Shown here piece by piece: positions 16,132-25,299 of a stretch of 64,000 bases of DNA; the first letter of the stretch is position 1; every line of letters starts with the position of its first letter. A program made the translations under genes and the position numbers. The notes beneath the pieces are model-generated. The model worked only from the letters and a program-made list of their open reading frames with translations. It had not been told where the DNA came from and did no database searches. Origin of the DNA: Betaproteobacteria bacterium (GTDB taxonomy: Bacteria; Pseudomonadota; Gammaproteobacteria; Burkholderiales; SG8-39); assembly GCA_004298385.1 (NCBI GenBank), contig SCTX01000082.1:1-64000 (forward strand), in the 5' to 3' direction.

Positions 16132-16896
16132 ATGTTGGGATTTTTCAAAACTTGGCGCAGAAAACGCGTGCTGCGAAACGAAAGGCTGGACCAGTCACTG
16201 TGGCAGCGGGTAACCGGCAGCCTGCCTTTCCTGCGCGGCCTGACGGCTGCGGAAGAGCAGCGTTTGAAGGAATGCGCCGCGCTGTTCCTGGACGAGAAGG
16301 AAATGCACGGCGCGCGCGGCTTTGTCCTGACCGATGCGGTGCGCCTTTCGATCGCGGTGCAGGCCTGCCTGCCCATCCTCAATCTTGGCCTGGACGCCTA
16401 CCAGGGCTGGGTGGGCATCGTGATCTATCCGGGCGAATTCAAGGTGCGGCGCGAGGAAACGGACGCGAGCGGCGTGGTGCACGAATACGACGATGAACTC
16501 TCGGGCGAAGCCTGGCCCGGCGGGCCGGTGATCCTTTCCTGGCAAGACGTCAAGCTGGGCGCGGCTGGCTACAACGTGGTGATCCACGAATTCGCGCACA
16601 AGCTGCATATGAGCGGCGGCGATATGGACGAATTTCCGCTGCCGCACGCGGATATGGATCGCGAGCGCTGGCTGGCGGTGTGGGATTCGGCCTACGACGA
16701 TTTTTGCGACAACGTCGACCGCGGTATGAACACCGTGATCGATCCTTATGCAAGCGAGCAGCCGGCGGAGTTCTTCGCCGTGCTCACCGAAGCTTTTTTC
16801 ACCGCGCCGCGGACAGTGCGTTCGCTTTATCCGGAACTCTATGGCCAGTTGGCCCTGTTCTACCGGCAGGATCCGGCTGCGCGGGTTCAGGCGTAG
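16132..16896 (+). CDS. mtfA: MtfA-type zinc metallopeptidase
   Basis: 254-residue cytoplasmic M90-family peptidase. E. coli MtfA binds the glucose repressor Mlc and is a zinc-dependent aminopeptidase. The zinc motif HEFAHKLHM (HExxH at 152-156) is present, with the distal glutamate region PAEFFAVLTEAFF. The N-terminus MLGFFKTWRRKRVLRNERL is typical. I chose the ATG at 16132; the open frame extends upstream into the relA promoter area without a family match. The ribosome-binding site is poor. Repeat copy A of the dispersed hairpin element follows directly. Confidence 0.9.
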   Translation: MLGFFKTWRRKRVLRNERLDQSLWQRVTGSLPFLRGLTAAEEQRLKECAALFLDEKEMHGARGFVLTDAVRLSIAVQACLPILNLGLDAYQGWVGIVIYPGEFKVRREETDASGVVHEYDDELSGEAWPGGPVILSWQDVKLGAAGYNVVIHEFAHKLHMSGGDMDEFPLPHADMDRERWLAVWDSAYDDFCDNVDRGMNTVIDPYASEQPAEFFAVLTEAFFTAPRTVRSLYPELYGQLALFYRQDPAARVQA

Positions 16897-16911
16897 TTAT
16901 GAAGCGGAAGA

Positions 16912-17148
16912 TTTGCGCGCTGCGCGCGCCAACCGTGTTTCCCGCGCGGACGAAAAACGTATCCGCACGGAAAACACGGTTATGAATAAAACCAAAATCG
17001 GTTTGGGGTGGCTTTTGTCCAAGATCGTCGATTGCGCGCGGATGTGCTTTTCATCCGTGCGCTATCGACGATCCGCGCGGACGGCTTCTCGTCCGCGCGA
17101 CATCTCAACCCCGCAACGACGGGGCGCGAATAATGTCGCCGTGTATAG
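16912..17148. repeat. Dispersed hairpin element, copy A
   Basis: This is one of three related intergenic elements. In this orientation the order is: GC palindrome (GCGCGC-type, 16915-16930); hairpin I, arms 16931-16950 and 16962-16981 (18 of 20 pairs); a 41-nt spacer; hairpin II, arms 17023-17044 and 17052-17073 (20 of 22 pairs) around a TGCTTTT loop; hairpin III, perfect 10-bp arms 17074-17083 and 17090-17099; then a roughly 49-nt tail ending TATAG. The tail also occurs in copy B. It lies between the convergent ends of mtfA and the hydrolase gene. No transposase is present. Confidence 0.85.
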
Positions 17149-17163
17149 TCATGAAAGACACTA

Positions 17164-18024
17164 TCAGTCCGCCAGCAGAAAATCGCGCACGATCGCGATC
17201 TGGTCCGCATGTATCAGCGTCGGCGCATGGCCGACCCCGGAAATCTCCACGGTCTTCGGGCGCGGGCCGCGGCCGGCCATTTCCGCAAGGGTCTCGCGCG
17301 TGAGCAGGTCGGACAGGGCGCCGCGGATCACCAGCGTCGGGCAGCGAATGGCATCGTAAGAGGGCCACAATTGGATGTCCTTGCCGGACTTGGCTGCGTT
17401 GAAAGGCACGGCGATGGCCGGGTCGTAGTGCATGTGGAAACTGCCATCGGGCTGCCTGCGCGTGACGTGCTCGGTGAGCGTGGACCATTGCGCATCGCTG
17501 TGCGCCCCGAACGTCGCGGCGATCGTGCGTATGTATTGCACTGCCGCGGCGAAATCCGGAAACTGCGGCGCGACACCCAGATACTCGCCGATGCGCGCGA
17601 GCGAGGTCGCCGTAAGAACGGGTCCCACATCATTCAGCACCAGCTTTTGCAGCGGCGTCTCCGGCAGGCTCGCGAGCGTCATGCCGATCAAGCCGCCCAT
17701 CGATGTGCCCACCCAGTGCACGCTGTCGGCATCCACGCGCGCGAGCAGCGTCACCATGTCGGCGACATAGGTCTGCACCTGGTATTCCATGGGATTTTTC
17801 AACCAGCCGCTCAGGCCTCGGCCGGGCACGTCGGGACAGACCACGCGGTAATGGCTGGACATGACCCGCGCCAGGGAATCGAAATCGCGGCCGCAGCGCG
17901 ACAGACCGTGCACGCACACCAGCAACCTGCGGTTCGCCGGATCGCCCCATTCCGTGTAAGCGAGCTGATGCAGGCCACTTGGGGTGATGCACTGCACCTG
18001 GCGCTGCCTGAATTCCGCGTTCAT
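17164..18024 (-). CDS. Alpha/beta hydrolase
   Basis: 286 residues, no signal peptide. The catalytic triad can be placed: nucleophile Ser108 in the elbow GTSMGG, the oxyanion strand LLVCVHGLSRCG, an acid after strand 6 (CPTLVIRGALSDLLT) and His in VGHAPTLI near the C-terminus. Substrate unknown; the family includes esterases, haloperoxidase-like and meta-cleavage hydrolases. The gene stands alone between repeat copy A and comEC; 155 bp separate it from comEC with nothing else visible. Confidence 0.85.
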   Translation of the reverse strand: MNAEFRQRQVQCITPSGLHQLAYTEWGDPANRRLLVCVHGLSRCGRDFDSLARVMSSHYRVVCPDVPGRGLSGWLKNPMEYQVQTYVADMVTLLARVDADSVHWVGTSMGGLIGMTLASLPETPLQKLVLNDVGPVLTATSLARIGEYLGVAPQFPDFAAAVQYIRTIAATFGAHSDAQWSTLTEHVTRRQPDGSFHMHYDPAIAVPFNAAKSGKDIQLWPSYDAIRCPTLVIRGALSDLLTRETLAEMAGRGPRPKTVEISGVGHAPTLIHADQIAIVRDFLLAD

Positions 18025-18179
18025 TCATCGCTCCCTGAATCGCTCGCCGCGCCCCACGGTGGCCGGGCTGACAGCTCGCTTGCGCCAAAAGTATAGCAGG
18101 CCGGACACGCGCCGATCACCGGCGCGAATGCGCCGCCTTGGCGCCGGGAAAGATAGATACGCCGCGCGGACCAAGCGTT

Positions 18180-20576
18180 TCATTCCGCATACCAGTAACG
18201 CCTTCTCAGCCCGCGATAAGGCTGCACGCTGATTCCCTCGCCCTCAAGCCGCACCAGCACCGCGCCGGCGCTGTCGGTGCGCAGCATTTGCGCGCCGACC
18301 GCGCGATAACGCGCAACGACCGCTTCCTTCGGGTGGCCGAGGCGGTTGCGGTAGCCGACCGGGAAAACGGCCCAGCGTGGCTGCACCGCGGCGATGAATT
18401 CATCCGTGGACGAAGTGCGGCTGCCATGGTGCGGCACCACCAGCACGTCCGCGCGCAGCTCGCCCGGCGCACGCTCGAGCAACTCCTCCTCCGAGCGCGC
18501 CTCGATGTCGCCGGTAAGGAGCACCGTACCGCGTGCGGCGGAGATTTTCAGCACGCAACTGCGGTCGTTGGATTTAAGCCTGTCTACGGCATAGCTGCCG
18601 GCGGTCGGATGCAGCAGGTCGAAACGCACCCCATCCCAGTCCCATCCCTGCCCTGCCGCGCACGGCAGCCTGTATGCGGGTGCAACGAGCAGTGCCGCAT
18701 GGCTTGCGGACAACGAGGAGTAAAGAACCCCGACCGGCAAGCTCGAGAGCACCGCGACGGCGCCGCCCGCATGATCGTTGTCGTCATGCGTAAGGACCAT
18801 CGCGTCCAGCCCTGCGATACCTGAGGCGCGCAGATAGGGCAGGATGACGCGGGTGCCGCTGTCGGCATCCGGACCGTAGGCGGGACCGGTATCGTAGAGC
18901 AGGGCATGCCGCTCGGTCTGCACAAATACCGCCAGCCCCTGGCCCACGTCGAGCACGCTGATCCACGCGCCGCCGGGCGCGGGCGCCGGCGGCGCCACGG
19001 CAAACATCGGCAGCATCAGCGGCAGCCCCAGCCAGCGCGCCGGCACCCCCCGCGGCAGCAGCATCCAGGCGGTCCCGAGAAGCGCCAGCGCCACGGTCCA
19101 GGCAGCGGGCGCATGCTGCTGCCACACCGCCAGCGGCAGTCCGGCGCACCATTCAAGCAGCCACATCTGCACTGCCATCGCCGCATGGGCGAGTTCCAGG
19201 ATGAAATCCCAAGGCAGCACGCTGCCGGCGAGCGCCAGAGGCGTCACCACCAGGCTCACCAGCGGTATCGCCACCGCATTGGCGAGCGGCGACACCAAGG
19301 ACATCTGCTGAAACCAAACGAGCAGCAGCGGCGCCAATGCCAGCGTGATCGCCCACTGGACGCATCCCCATTGGACGAGCCTCTGGCGAAGCGCAAGGCC
19401 ATGGCCAGGCGCAAGCTCCTGCCTTGCCCGCAGCCGGCCCGTCACCACGTAAAGAATGACCGCGACAGCGCCGAAAGAAAGCCAGAAGCCCGGCGCGAGC
19501 ACCGCCCAGGGATCGAGCAGCAGCACCAGCGCGAGCGCCAGACACAGCACGCGCGATACCGAACTCATGCGGTTCGCCCATAGCGCCAGGGCCACCACAC
19601 CCACCATGTAAAGCGTGCGCTGCGCCGGCACGGCGAAACCGGCGATCAGGCAATAGGCGAACGCGGCGAAGAACATGGCCAGTGCCGAAGCCTTGCGCGC
19701 CGGCAGCGCCAGCATCAGCGCGGATGAGCGCCGCCACAACCAGTGGACGAGCAGCGCGAACAGGCTGGCCACCATGGTGACATGCAGACCGGAAATGGAC
19801 ATCAGGTGCGATACGCCGGTACGCGCGAACAACTGCCATTGCTTCGCATCGATGGCGTTTTGGTCGCCGATCGCGAGCGCGATCAGGATGCCGGCGTAGG
19901 GATAGCCGGACAGCGTATCCCAGTGGCGCTCGCGCAGGATTTCGCGCGCACGCTCGATAAGGTATGCCGGCCGCGGCACCAGGTCGTCCAGGCGCGCCGT
20001 GCCTCCGGGACGGACATAGCCCGTTGCACCGATGGCGCGTTGCATCAGCCAGGATTCGTAATCGAAGCCGTGCGGATTGGCATTGCCGTGCGGACGCCGC
20101 AGGCGCACGCTGAAGCGCCAGCGCTCTCCGGCGCGGATGAACGCGACGTCCTGAAACTCTTCGCGGGTGCCGCCTTCGTACCATGACAGCGCAATGCGCC
20201 GCGGCAACCGGGCCTCGGCCGGTTCGACTTGTTCGACCTCGAAATCGAAGCGTACGCCGCGCTCGAAAGGCTGCGGCAACCCCGCCACCACGCCGGTCAC
20301 GCTGAGATCCGGGCCTTCCCACTGTGGCGCTAGGCGATCGGCCAGGCGCCACTGCGCCCAGGCCGCGGCATAGAAATATCCCGCCGCGGCAAACATGGCG
20401 TTCGCCAGCAGCATGGCGGCGAGCTTCGCGCCGCGGCCATCGGCTGCGCGCAGGCTCAAGCGCCACCACAAAACCAGGATCGGCGCCAGCAGCAAAGCCC
20501 ACGCAAGCGGCGGCAGTTGCGGCTGTTGCTGCAACAGGCAGACGCCCAGGGCAAAACCGATGATATTGAATCTCAT
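18180..20576 (-). CDS. comEC: DNA uptake channel ComEC/Rec2
   Basis: Inner-membrane channel that takes single-stranded DNA into the cytoplasm during natural transformation. The 798 residues show a short N-terminal membrane part and OB-like domain (DUF4131, about 40-190), then the Competence domain with many hydrophobic helices (LMSISGLHVTMVASL, GFAVPAQRTLYMV). A C-terminal metallo-beta-lactamase-like domain follows, with VLTHDDNDHAGG and VVPHHGSRTSS. It looks intact and suggests competence or a conserved remnant of it. It is divergent from the DUF2062 gene. Confidence 0.95.
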   Translation of the reverse strand: MRFNIIGFALGVCLLQQQPQLPPLAWALLLAPILVLWWRLSLRAADGRGAKLAAMLLANAMFAAAGYFYAAAWAQWRLADRLAPQWEGPDLSVTGVVAGLPQPFERGVRFDFEVEQVEPAEARLPRRIALSWYEGGTREEFQDVAFIRAGERWRFSVRLRRPHGNANPHGFDYESWLMQRAIGATGYVRPGGTARLDDLVPRPAYLIERAREILRERHWDTLSGYPYAGILIALAIGDQNAIDAKQWQLFARTGVSHLMSISGLHVTMVASLFALLVHWLWRRSSALMLALPARKASALAMFFAAFAYCLIAGFAVPAQRTLYMVGVVALALWANRMSSVSRVLCLALALVLLLDPWAVLAPGFWLSFGAVAVILYVVTGRLRARQELAPGHGLALRQRLVQWGCVQWAITLALAPLLLVWFQQMSLVSPLANAVAIPLVSLVVTPLALAGSVLPWDFILELAHAAMAVQMWLLEWCAGLPLAVWQQHAPAAWTVALALLGTAWMLLPRGVPARWLGLPLMLPMFAVAPPAPAPGGAWISVLDVGQGLAVFVQTERHALLYDTGPAYGPDADSGTRVILPYLRASGIAGLDAMVLTHDDNDHAGGAVAVLSSLPVGVLYSSLSASHAALLVAPAYRLPCAAGQGWDWDGVRFDLLHPTAGSYAVDRLKSNDRSCVLKISAARGTVLLTGDIEARSEEELLERAPGELRADVLVVPHHGSRTSSTDEFIAAVQPRWAVFPVGYRNRLGHPKEAVVARYRAVGAQMLRTDSAGAVLVRLEGEGISVQPYRGLRRRYWYAE

Positions 20577-20658
20577 CGAAGCTTAACGAACGAGCATGGT
20601 TGCGGTTGAATTGCCTTACAATTGCAGCATGGAAACAGTGATTTCGACTGCCGCTCCG

Positions 20659-21213
20659 ATGCCACGCAAGTTCTTCAGGAAATATCTGCCCAGCCACGAG
20701 AGCGTGCGCGATAACAGGCATATCGCGCGCTTCGGCGGTTTTCTGCGCCACCCCAACTTATGGCATCTGAACCGCCACTCGGTGGCGGGCGGCGTGGCGG
20801 TCGGAATGTTCTCCGGCCTGGTCCCCGGCCCGTTCCAGATGCTGGCCGCGGCGCTGCTCGCCGTGCCGTTGCGAGTCAACCTGCCGGTGGCGCTTGTCAC
20901 CACCCTGTACACCAATCCCGTCACCATCGGCCCGCTGTACCTGCTCGCCTACCTGATCGGCCGATTGATCATGGGCGGTGAAGGCGTGCCGCTCAGCCCG
21001 CCGCCCGAAATGGAGTGGTCGCGCTTGGGTGCGTCGCTCGAGGCTTTTCTGGGCTGGGTCCTGTCCATGGGCGCGCCGCTCGCCGTCGGCCTGCTGGCCC
21101 TGGCGCTGATCCTTGCCGCTCTCGGTTACGCTTGCGTGCAGATCGGCTGGCGCGCCTATGTGATCCGCGCGTGGCGTCAACGTCGCCATTTACGAAACAA
21201 ACATGCCCGCTGA
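20659..21213 (+). CDS. DUF2062 family membrane protein
   Basis: 184-residue inner-membrane protein, family function unknown. MPRKFFRKYLPSHESVR, FLRHPNLWHLNRHSVAGGVAVG and NLPVALVTTLYTNPVTIGPLYLLAY are the conserved family blocks, with two or three hydrophobic helices. I place the start at 20659 because it matches the family N-terminus. An in-frame ATG at 20629 lies only 6 nt after a possible -10 (TACAAT, 20617-20622), so use of that one would need a nearly leaderless mRNA. The 3' end overlaps the potassium channel gene by 11 nt, indicating an operon. Confidence 0.82.
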   Translation: MPRKFFRKYLPSHESVRDNRHIARFGGFLRHPNLWHLNRHSVAGGVAVGMFSGLVPGPFQMLAAALLAVPLRVNLPVALVTTLYTNPVTIGPLYLLAYLIGRLIMGGEGVPLSPPPEMEWSRLGASLEAFLGWVLSMGAPLAVGLLALALILAALGYACVQIGWRAYVIRAWRQRRHLRNKHAR

Positions 21214-22234
21214 TACCATCGCGCAGCGCGCTTACCAGCGCTTCGCCGCCCCGGCGCTGGCCCTGGTCGGTGTCCACGTCATCGGCATGGTCGGCTACAA
21301 GATCATCGGCGGCGCGCAGGTATCGTGGTTGGACTGCCTGTACATGACCTTCATCACCGTCGCCACCATCGGTTTTGGCGAGATCGTCGATCTCGCGCAT
21401 TCCCCGGGCGGACGCGTGTTTACCATGTTCATCGCCCTGATCGGCATCGGCGTGACAACCTACTTGATTTCCATACTGACCGCCTTCATCCTCGAAGGCG
21501 ACATGAACCAGGCACTACGGAGGCGAAGAATGCAAAAAAGCATCGCGGCACTGCGGCGGCATTACCTCATCTGCGGCATCGGCCGCGTTGGCACCAACGT
21601 CGCGCACGAGCTAGAAGTCACCGGCCGTCCCTACGTGGTGATCGAAAGCGACAGGGAGGCGATGGAGCGTTATCTTGAAAGATACCCCGACGCATTGTGG
21701 ACGCACGCCGATTCCAGCGAGGACAGCGCGCTGACCGAGGCCGGCATCGAGCACTGTGCCGGCGTGTTCGCGGTCACCGGGGACGACAGCAAGAACCTGG
21801 TGATCACGCTCTCGGCCAAGCTGCTCAATCCGCAGGCGCGCGTGGTGGCGCGCTGCCACGAGGTCAACTATATCGACAAGATACGCAAGGTCGGCGCCGA
21901 CGCCATCGTTTCTCCCGATTTCACCGGCGGCATGCGCATCGTGTCCTCGATGGTGCGGCCGCAAGTGGTGAGCTTCCTCGACGAGATGCTGCGCGCGGAC
22001 AACGCGTTGCGGGTGGAGGAAGTGCATATCCCCGAGGGCTTTGGCGCAGGCACCATCGGAGGGCTCAAATTGAACCGGCGCGCCTACATCCTGCTGGCGG
22101 TGCGCGCCCTGGACCAGTGGGAATTCAACCCCGCGGACAACTATTTCATCGGGCCGGGCAATACCCTGGTAGTGATGACGACGCCAGAAGGGCGCAAGTC
22201 GCTCGAACGCAGCTTGGGGGCGACCGCAGCGTAG
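21203..22234 (+). CDS. Potassium channel with RCK/TrkA-N domain
   Basis: 343 residues. Two membrane helices flank a pore with filter TVATIGFGE (52-60), that is GFG in place of the common GYG. An RCK NAD-binding domain (LICGIGRVGTNVAHEL, about 120-135) and a TrkA-C-like end follow. It should gate K+ (or possibly non-selective cation) flow in response to a cytoplasmic ligand. It overlaps the DUF2062 gene, so the two are co-translated. It is convergent with lolD. Confidence 0.88.
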   Translation: MPADTIAQRAYQRFAAPALALVGVHVIGMVGYKIIGGAQVSWLDCLYMTFITVATIGFGEIVDLAHSPGGRVFTMFIALIGIGVTTYLISILTAFILEGDMNQALRRRRMQKSIAALRRHYLICGIGRVGTNVAHELEVTGRPYVVIESDREAMERYLERYPDALWTHADSSEDSALTEAGIEHCAGVFAVTGDDSKNLVITLSAKLLNPQARVVARCHEVNYIDKIRKVGADAIVSPDFTGGMRIVSSMVRPQVVSFLDEMLRADNALRVEEVHIPEGFGAGTIGGLKLNRRAYILLAVRALDQWEFNPADNYFIGPGNTLVVMTTPEGRKSLERSLGATAA

Positions 22235-22255
22235 GAATGCCATACTTGCAACTGC

Positions 22256-22936
22256 TCAGTCCGGATTCAGGACGCCATCCTGCAACCGCAACACGCGCTG
22301 GGTGCGCGCGGCGATGCCCGGGTCGTGGGTAACGATGACGAAGCTGGTGCCGCGGCTTCGATTGAGATCCAGCATCATCGCGAACACCTGGGCCGCGGTA
22401 TGGCGATCGAGGTTGCCGGTGGGCTCGTCGGCAAGCACACAGGCGGGCCGGGTCACCAGCGCCCGCGCCAGCGCCGCGCGCTGGCGCTCGCCGCCGGAGA
22501 GTTCGGCCGGCGTATGTGAAAGACGGCTGCCCAGCCCGACTTCCTCTAGAATGGCCGCAGCGCGGCTCTGCGCCTCGCTCGCGGGCATGCGTCGTATCAA
22601 CAGCGGCATGGCCACGTTCTCCAGGGCGGTGAATTCCATCAGCAGATGATGGAACTGGTAGACGAAGCCGAGCGATTCGTTGCGCAGGCGGCCGCGCGCC
22701 GTCTCGGAGAGGCTTTGCATGGGACGGCCGAGGATGGTGACCTCGCCCGACGTCGCGCTGTCCAGCCCCCCCAGCAAATGCAGCAAGGTACTTTTTCCAG
22801 AACCCGAAGCGCCGACGATGGAAACTAGTTCCCCGGCGCGCACTTCCAGGTCCACGCCGAGCAATACCCTCACCTCGACCGCGCCCTGCCGGTAGATCTT
22901 GGCGAGCCTGGCGCAGCCGAGAACGAGGTCACTCAT
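22256..22936 (-). CDS. lolD: Lipoprotein-releasing ABC transporter ATPase LolD
   Basis: 226-residue ATPase of the LolCDE complex, which extracts outer-membrane lipoproteins from the inner membrane and hands them to LolA. Walker [10 protein letters not shown], the Q-loop [10 protein letters not shown] typical of LolD/MacB-type ATPases, signature [15 protein letters not shown], and Walker [12 protein letters not shown] are all present. The start overlaps the stop of the permease gene by 8 nt, so the two are coupled. Confidence 0.96.
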   Translation of the reverse strand: MSDLVLGCARLAKIYRQGAVEVRVLLGVDLEVRAGELVSIVGASGSGKSTLLHLLGGLDSATSGEVTILGRPMQSLSETARGRLRNESLGFVYQFHHLLMEFTALENVAMPLLIRRMPASEAQSRAAAILEEVGLGSRLSHTPAELSGGERQRAALARALVTRPACVLADEPTGNLDRHTAAQVFAMMLDLNRSRGTSFVIVTHDPGIAARTQRVLRLQDGVLNPD

Positions 22937-24188
22937 AGCGCAAGGCCTCGGCGGGATTGACGCGCGATGCGCGCCAGCTCGGATACAGCGTGGCGAGCAG
23001 GCTCAGCACGAACGAAATCGCGGCGATCGCGATCACGTCGCCGCCTTGCAGGTCGGACGGCAGCTCGCTGATGTAATACACGTCCTTTGCCAGGAAGTGC
23101 ACGTTGAACAGGCTCTCCATGAAAGGCACCACCACGTCGATGTTGAGCGCGAGCAGCACGCCGCCGCCGACGCCCATCAGCGTGCCGATGACGCCGATCA
23201 GCGCGCCCTGCACGATGAAAATCGCCATGATGCCCGAGGGCGCGGCGCCCAGGGTGCGCAGGATGGCGATATCGGGCTGCTTGTCGGTGACCGCCATCAC
23301 CAGGGTGGAAACGATGTTGAACGCGGCCACCGCGACGATCAGAAGCAGGATGATGAACATCACGTTCTTCTCCATCTGCACCGCGCGGAAAAAATTGGCG
23401 TGGCTGCGCGTCCAGTCGCTGATGTACACATCCGGGCCCAGCTTGGGCAGCAGCGCCATTGCCACTTGGCGCGACTCGAACAGGTCGTGCAGCTTCAAGC
23501 GCACGCCCGACACCCTGTCCTCCATGCGGTACAGCTTCTGCGCATCCTCGAGGTGGATCAGCGCGAGTCCGGAGTCGTATTCGAACATGCCCATTTCGAA
23601 AATCCCGACCACGCGGAATTGTTTCAGGCGCGGCACGATGCCGGCCGGCGTGACCTGCCCCTGCGGCGCGATCAGCGTGAGCTTGTCCCCGGCCATGACG
23701 GCGAGCGCGCGCGCGAGCTCGCTGCCGAGGACGATGCCGAATTCACCCGGCTTGAGCGCGGCCAGCGTGCCCGACTTCATGTGGCGGCCGATTTCCGCCA
23801 CCCGGTCCTCCCGCTCGGGCAGGATGCCGCGAATGACCGCGCCGCGCACCGCGCCGTCGAACGTGAGCATGCCCTGCACGTTGACGTAGGGCGCCGCCGC
23901 AACCACGCGCGGATTGGACGCCGCGAGTTCGGCCACCGCCTGCCAGTCGGCGAGCACATCGCCCGTCCCGCTGATCTGCACATGCGAGGCCACCCCCAGG
24001 ATGCGCGTGCGCAGCTCGATCTGGAAGCCGTTCATCACCGACAGCACCGTGATCAGCGCCGCCACGCCGAGAGCAATGCCCAGCATCGAGGTGAGCGAGA
24101 TGAAGGAGATGAAATGGTTGCGCCGCTTGGCGCGGGTATAGCGCAGGCCGATGAACAGTTCGTAGGGGAGTTTGGTCATGGTCGTCAT
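22929..24188 (-). CDS. lolC: Lipoprotein-releasing ABC transporter permease LolC/LolE
   Basis: 419 residues with the FtsX/MacB layout: N-terminal helix after [21 protein letters not shown], a periplasmic domain of about 200 residues, and three C-terminal helices ([21 protein letters not shown], and so on). Only one permease is seen here, so LolC versus LolE cannot be decided. The start could be three codons later (the second ATG of MTTMTK). It forms an operon with lolD and is divergent from the rpfE-like gene. Confidence 0.93.
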   Translation of the reverse strand: MTTMTKLPYELFIGLRYTRAKRRNHFISFISLTSMLGIALGVAALITVLSVMNGFQIELRTRILGVASHVQISGTGDVLADWQAVAELAASNPRVVAAAPYVNVQGMLTFDGAVRGAVIRGILPEREDRVAEIGRHMKSGTLAALKPGEFGIVLGSELARALAVMAGDKLTLIAPQGQVTPAGIVPRLKQFRVVGIFEMGMFEYDSGLALIHLEDAQKLYRMEDRVSGVRLKLHDLFESRQVAMALLPKLGPDVYISDWTRSHANFFRAVQMEKNVMFIILLLIVAVAAFNIVSTLVMAVTDKQPDIAILRTLGAAPSGIMAIFIVQGALIGVIGTLMGVGGGVLLALNIDVVVPFMESLFNVHFLAKDVYYISELPSDLQGGDVIAIAAISFVLSLLATLYPSWRASRVNPAEALRYE

Positions 24189-24271
24189 TGCGCGCCCGGT
24201 CGCCGTCTTTCAGGGGTATTTTGACACACTCGGGCCCGGCTAATGCGTGTGCCGGGGTGATAAACTTTGGC

Positions 24272-25297
24272 ATGCATTGCCATCTGCTGGTCCCTGACCT
24301 GTTCTGGCCCGACCGCGAATTCCGCGACATTTATCGCGGACTCGACACGCCGGCGCTGGCGCAGCTCCTCGCCAAAGGACGGCGGCGGCACGCGGAAACC
24401 GCATCGGTCGAAGCCTGGCTCTGCGATCAATTCACCGTGGAGCGGCGACAGGACTTGCCGGTCGCGCCCTATAGCCTGCTCGCCGACGGCGGCGCACCGG
24501 GCGCGCACCATTGGCTGCGCGCGGATCCGGTGCACCTCAAGCTCGAGGGCGGGCGGCTGGCGCTGGCCGACAGCAGCATGTTTTCCATATCACAGCAGGA
24601 GGCCGATGGCTTATGCGACAGCCTCAACGCGCATTTTTGCGCAGACGGTCTGACTTTTTGTCCGCTACGGCCGGACCGCTGGTATTTGAGCGTCGAAACG
24701 GCGCCGGCGCTGGAAACGACCGAACTCGCCGCAGCCGCGGGAAGGGGCATTGATGACCTGCTGCCGCGCGGCGCCGACGCTCAAACCTGGCGCGCGCGCC
24801 TGAACGAGGTACAGATGCTGTTGCACGGCCACGCGATCAACGAGGGGAGAGAGGGCGCAGGCAAGCCGCCGATAAACAGCGTCTGGATCTGGGGCGGCGG
24901 CACCATGTCGGAGCTCGAGCCGGCGCCGTTTGATGCGGTCTGGTCGCGCGATCCATTCGCCGCGGGACTGGCACAGGCGGCGCGCGTCGCCGCGCGCGAT
25001 CTGCCCGATAGCGCGGCGGACTTGTTGCGCGCGAGCGCCGGCGAAGGCATCAACCTGATCGTGCTCGACGCCTTGCGCGGAGCGGTGCAGCATGGCGATG
25101 CCCATGGCTGGCGCGAAGGCCTCGCGCTGCTCGAACGCGAATGGTTTGCCCCGCTGCTCGAAGTGCTCAGGCAGGAGCGCATCGGCATGCTGAGCGTGCA
25201 CGCGCTCGGGCCCGCGGGCGTGCTTTCGGCCGAGGTCACGCGCGGCGACCTGCGCCGTTTCTGGCGACGGATCGGGCCGCTGGCGGATTTCGCATAA
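24272..25297 (+). CDS. RpfE-like / cofactor-independent phosphoglycerate-mutase-related protein
   Basis: 341 residues. It resembles the proteins called 'regulatory protein RpfE' in Xanthomonas and relatives, usually encoded just before recJ. The C-terminal half has features of the alkaline-phosphatase-like phosphoglycerate mutase superfamily (NSVWIWGGGTM, INLIVLDAL), but the metal-binding set of true iPGM is not evident, so enzyme activity is doubtful. The ATG at 24272 starts the conserved MHCHLLVPDLFWPD. recJ starts 2 nt after the stop, so they are co-expressed. Confidence 0.75.
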   Translation: MHCHLLVPDLFWPDREFRDIYRGLDTPALAQLLAKGRRRHAETASVEAWLCDQFTVERRQDLPVAPYSLLADGGAPGAHHWLRADPVHLKLEGGRLALADSSMFSISQQEADGLCDSLNAHFCADGLTFCPLRPDRWYLSVETAPALETTELAAAAGRGIDDLLPRGADAQTWRARLNEVQMLLHGHAINEGREGAGKPPINSVWIWGGGTMSELEPAPFDAVWSRDPFAAGLAQAARVAARDLPDSAADLLRASAGEGINLIVLDALRGAVQHGDAHGWREGLALLEREWFAPLLEVLRQERIGMLSVHALGPAGVLSAEVTRGDLRRFWRRIGPLADFA

Positions 25298-25299
25298 GC

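Noticed and set aside
16912-17148. Hairpin elements as CRISPR arrays
   Set aside because: There are no regularly spaced identical direct repeats with unique spacers; the units are inverted repeats in single copies, and no cas genes are seen.
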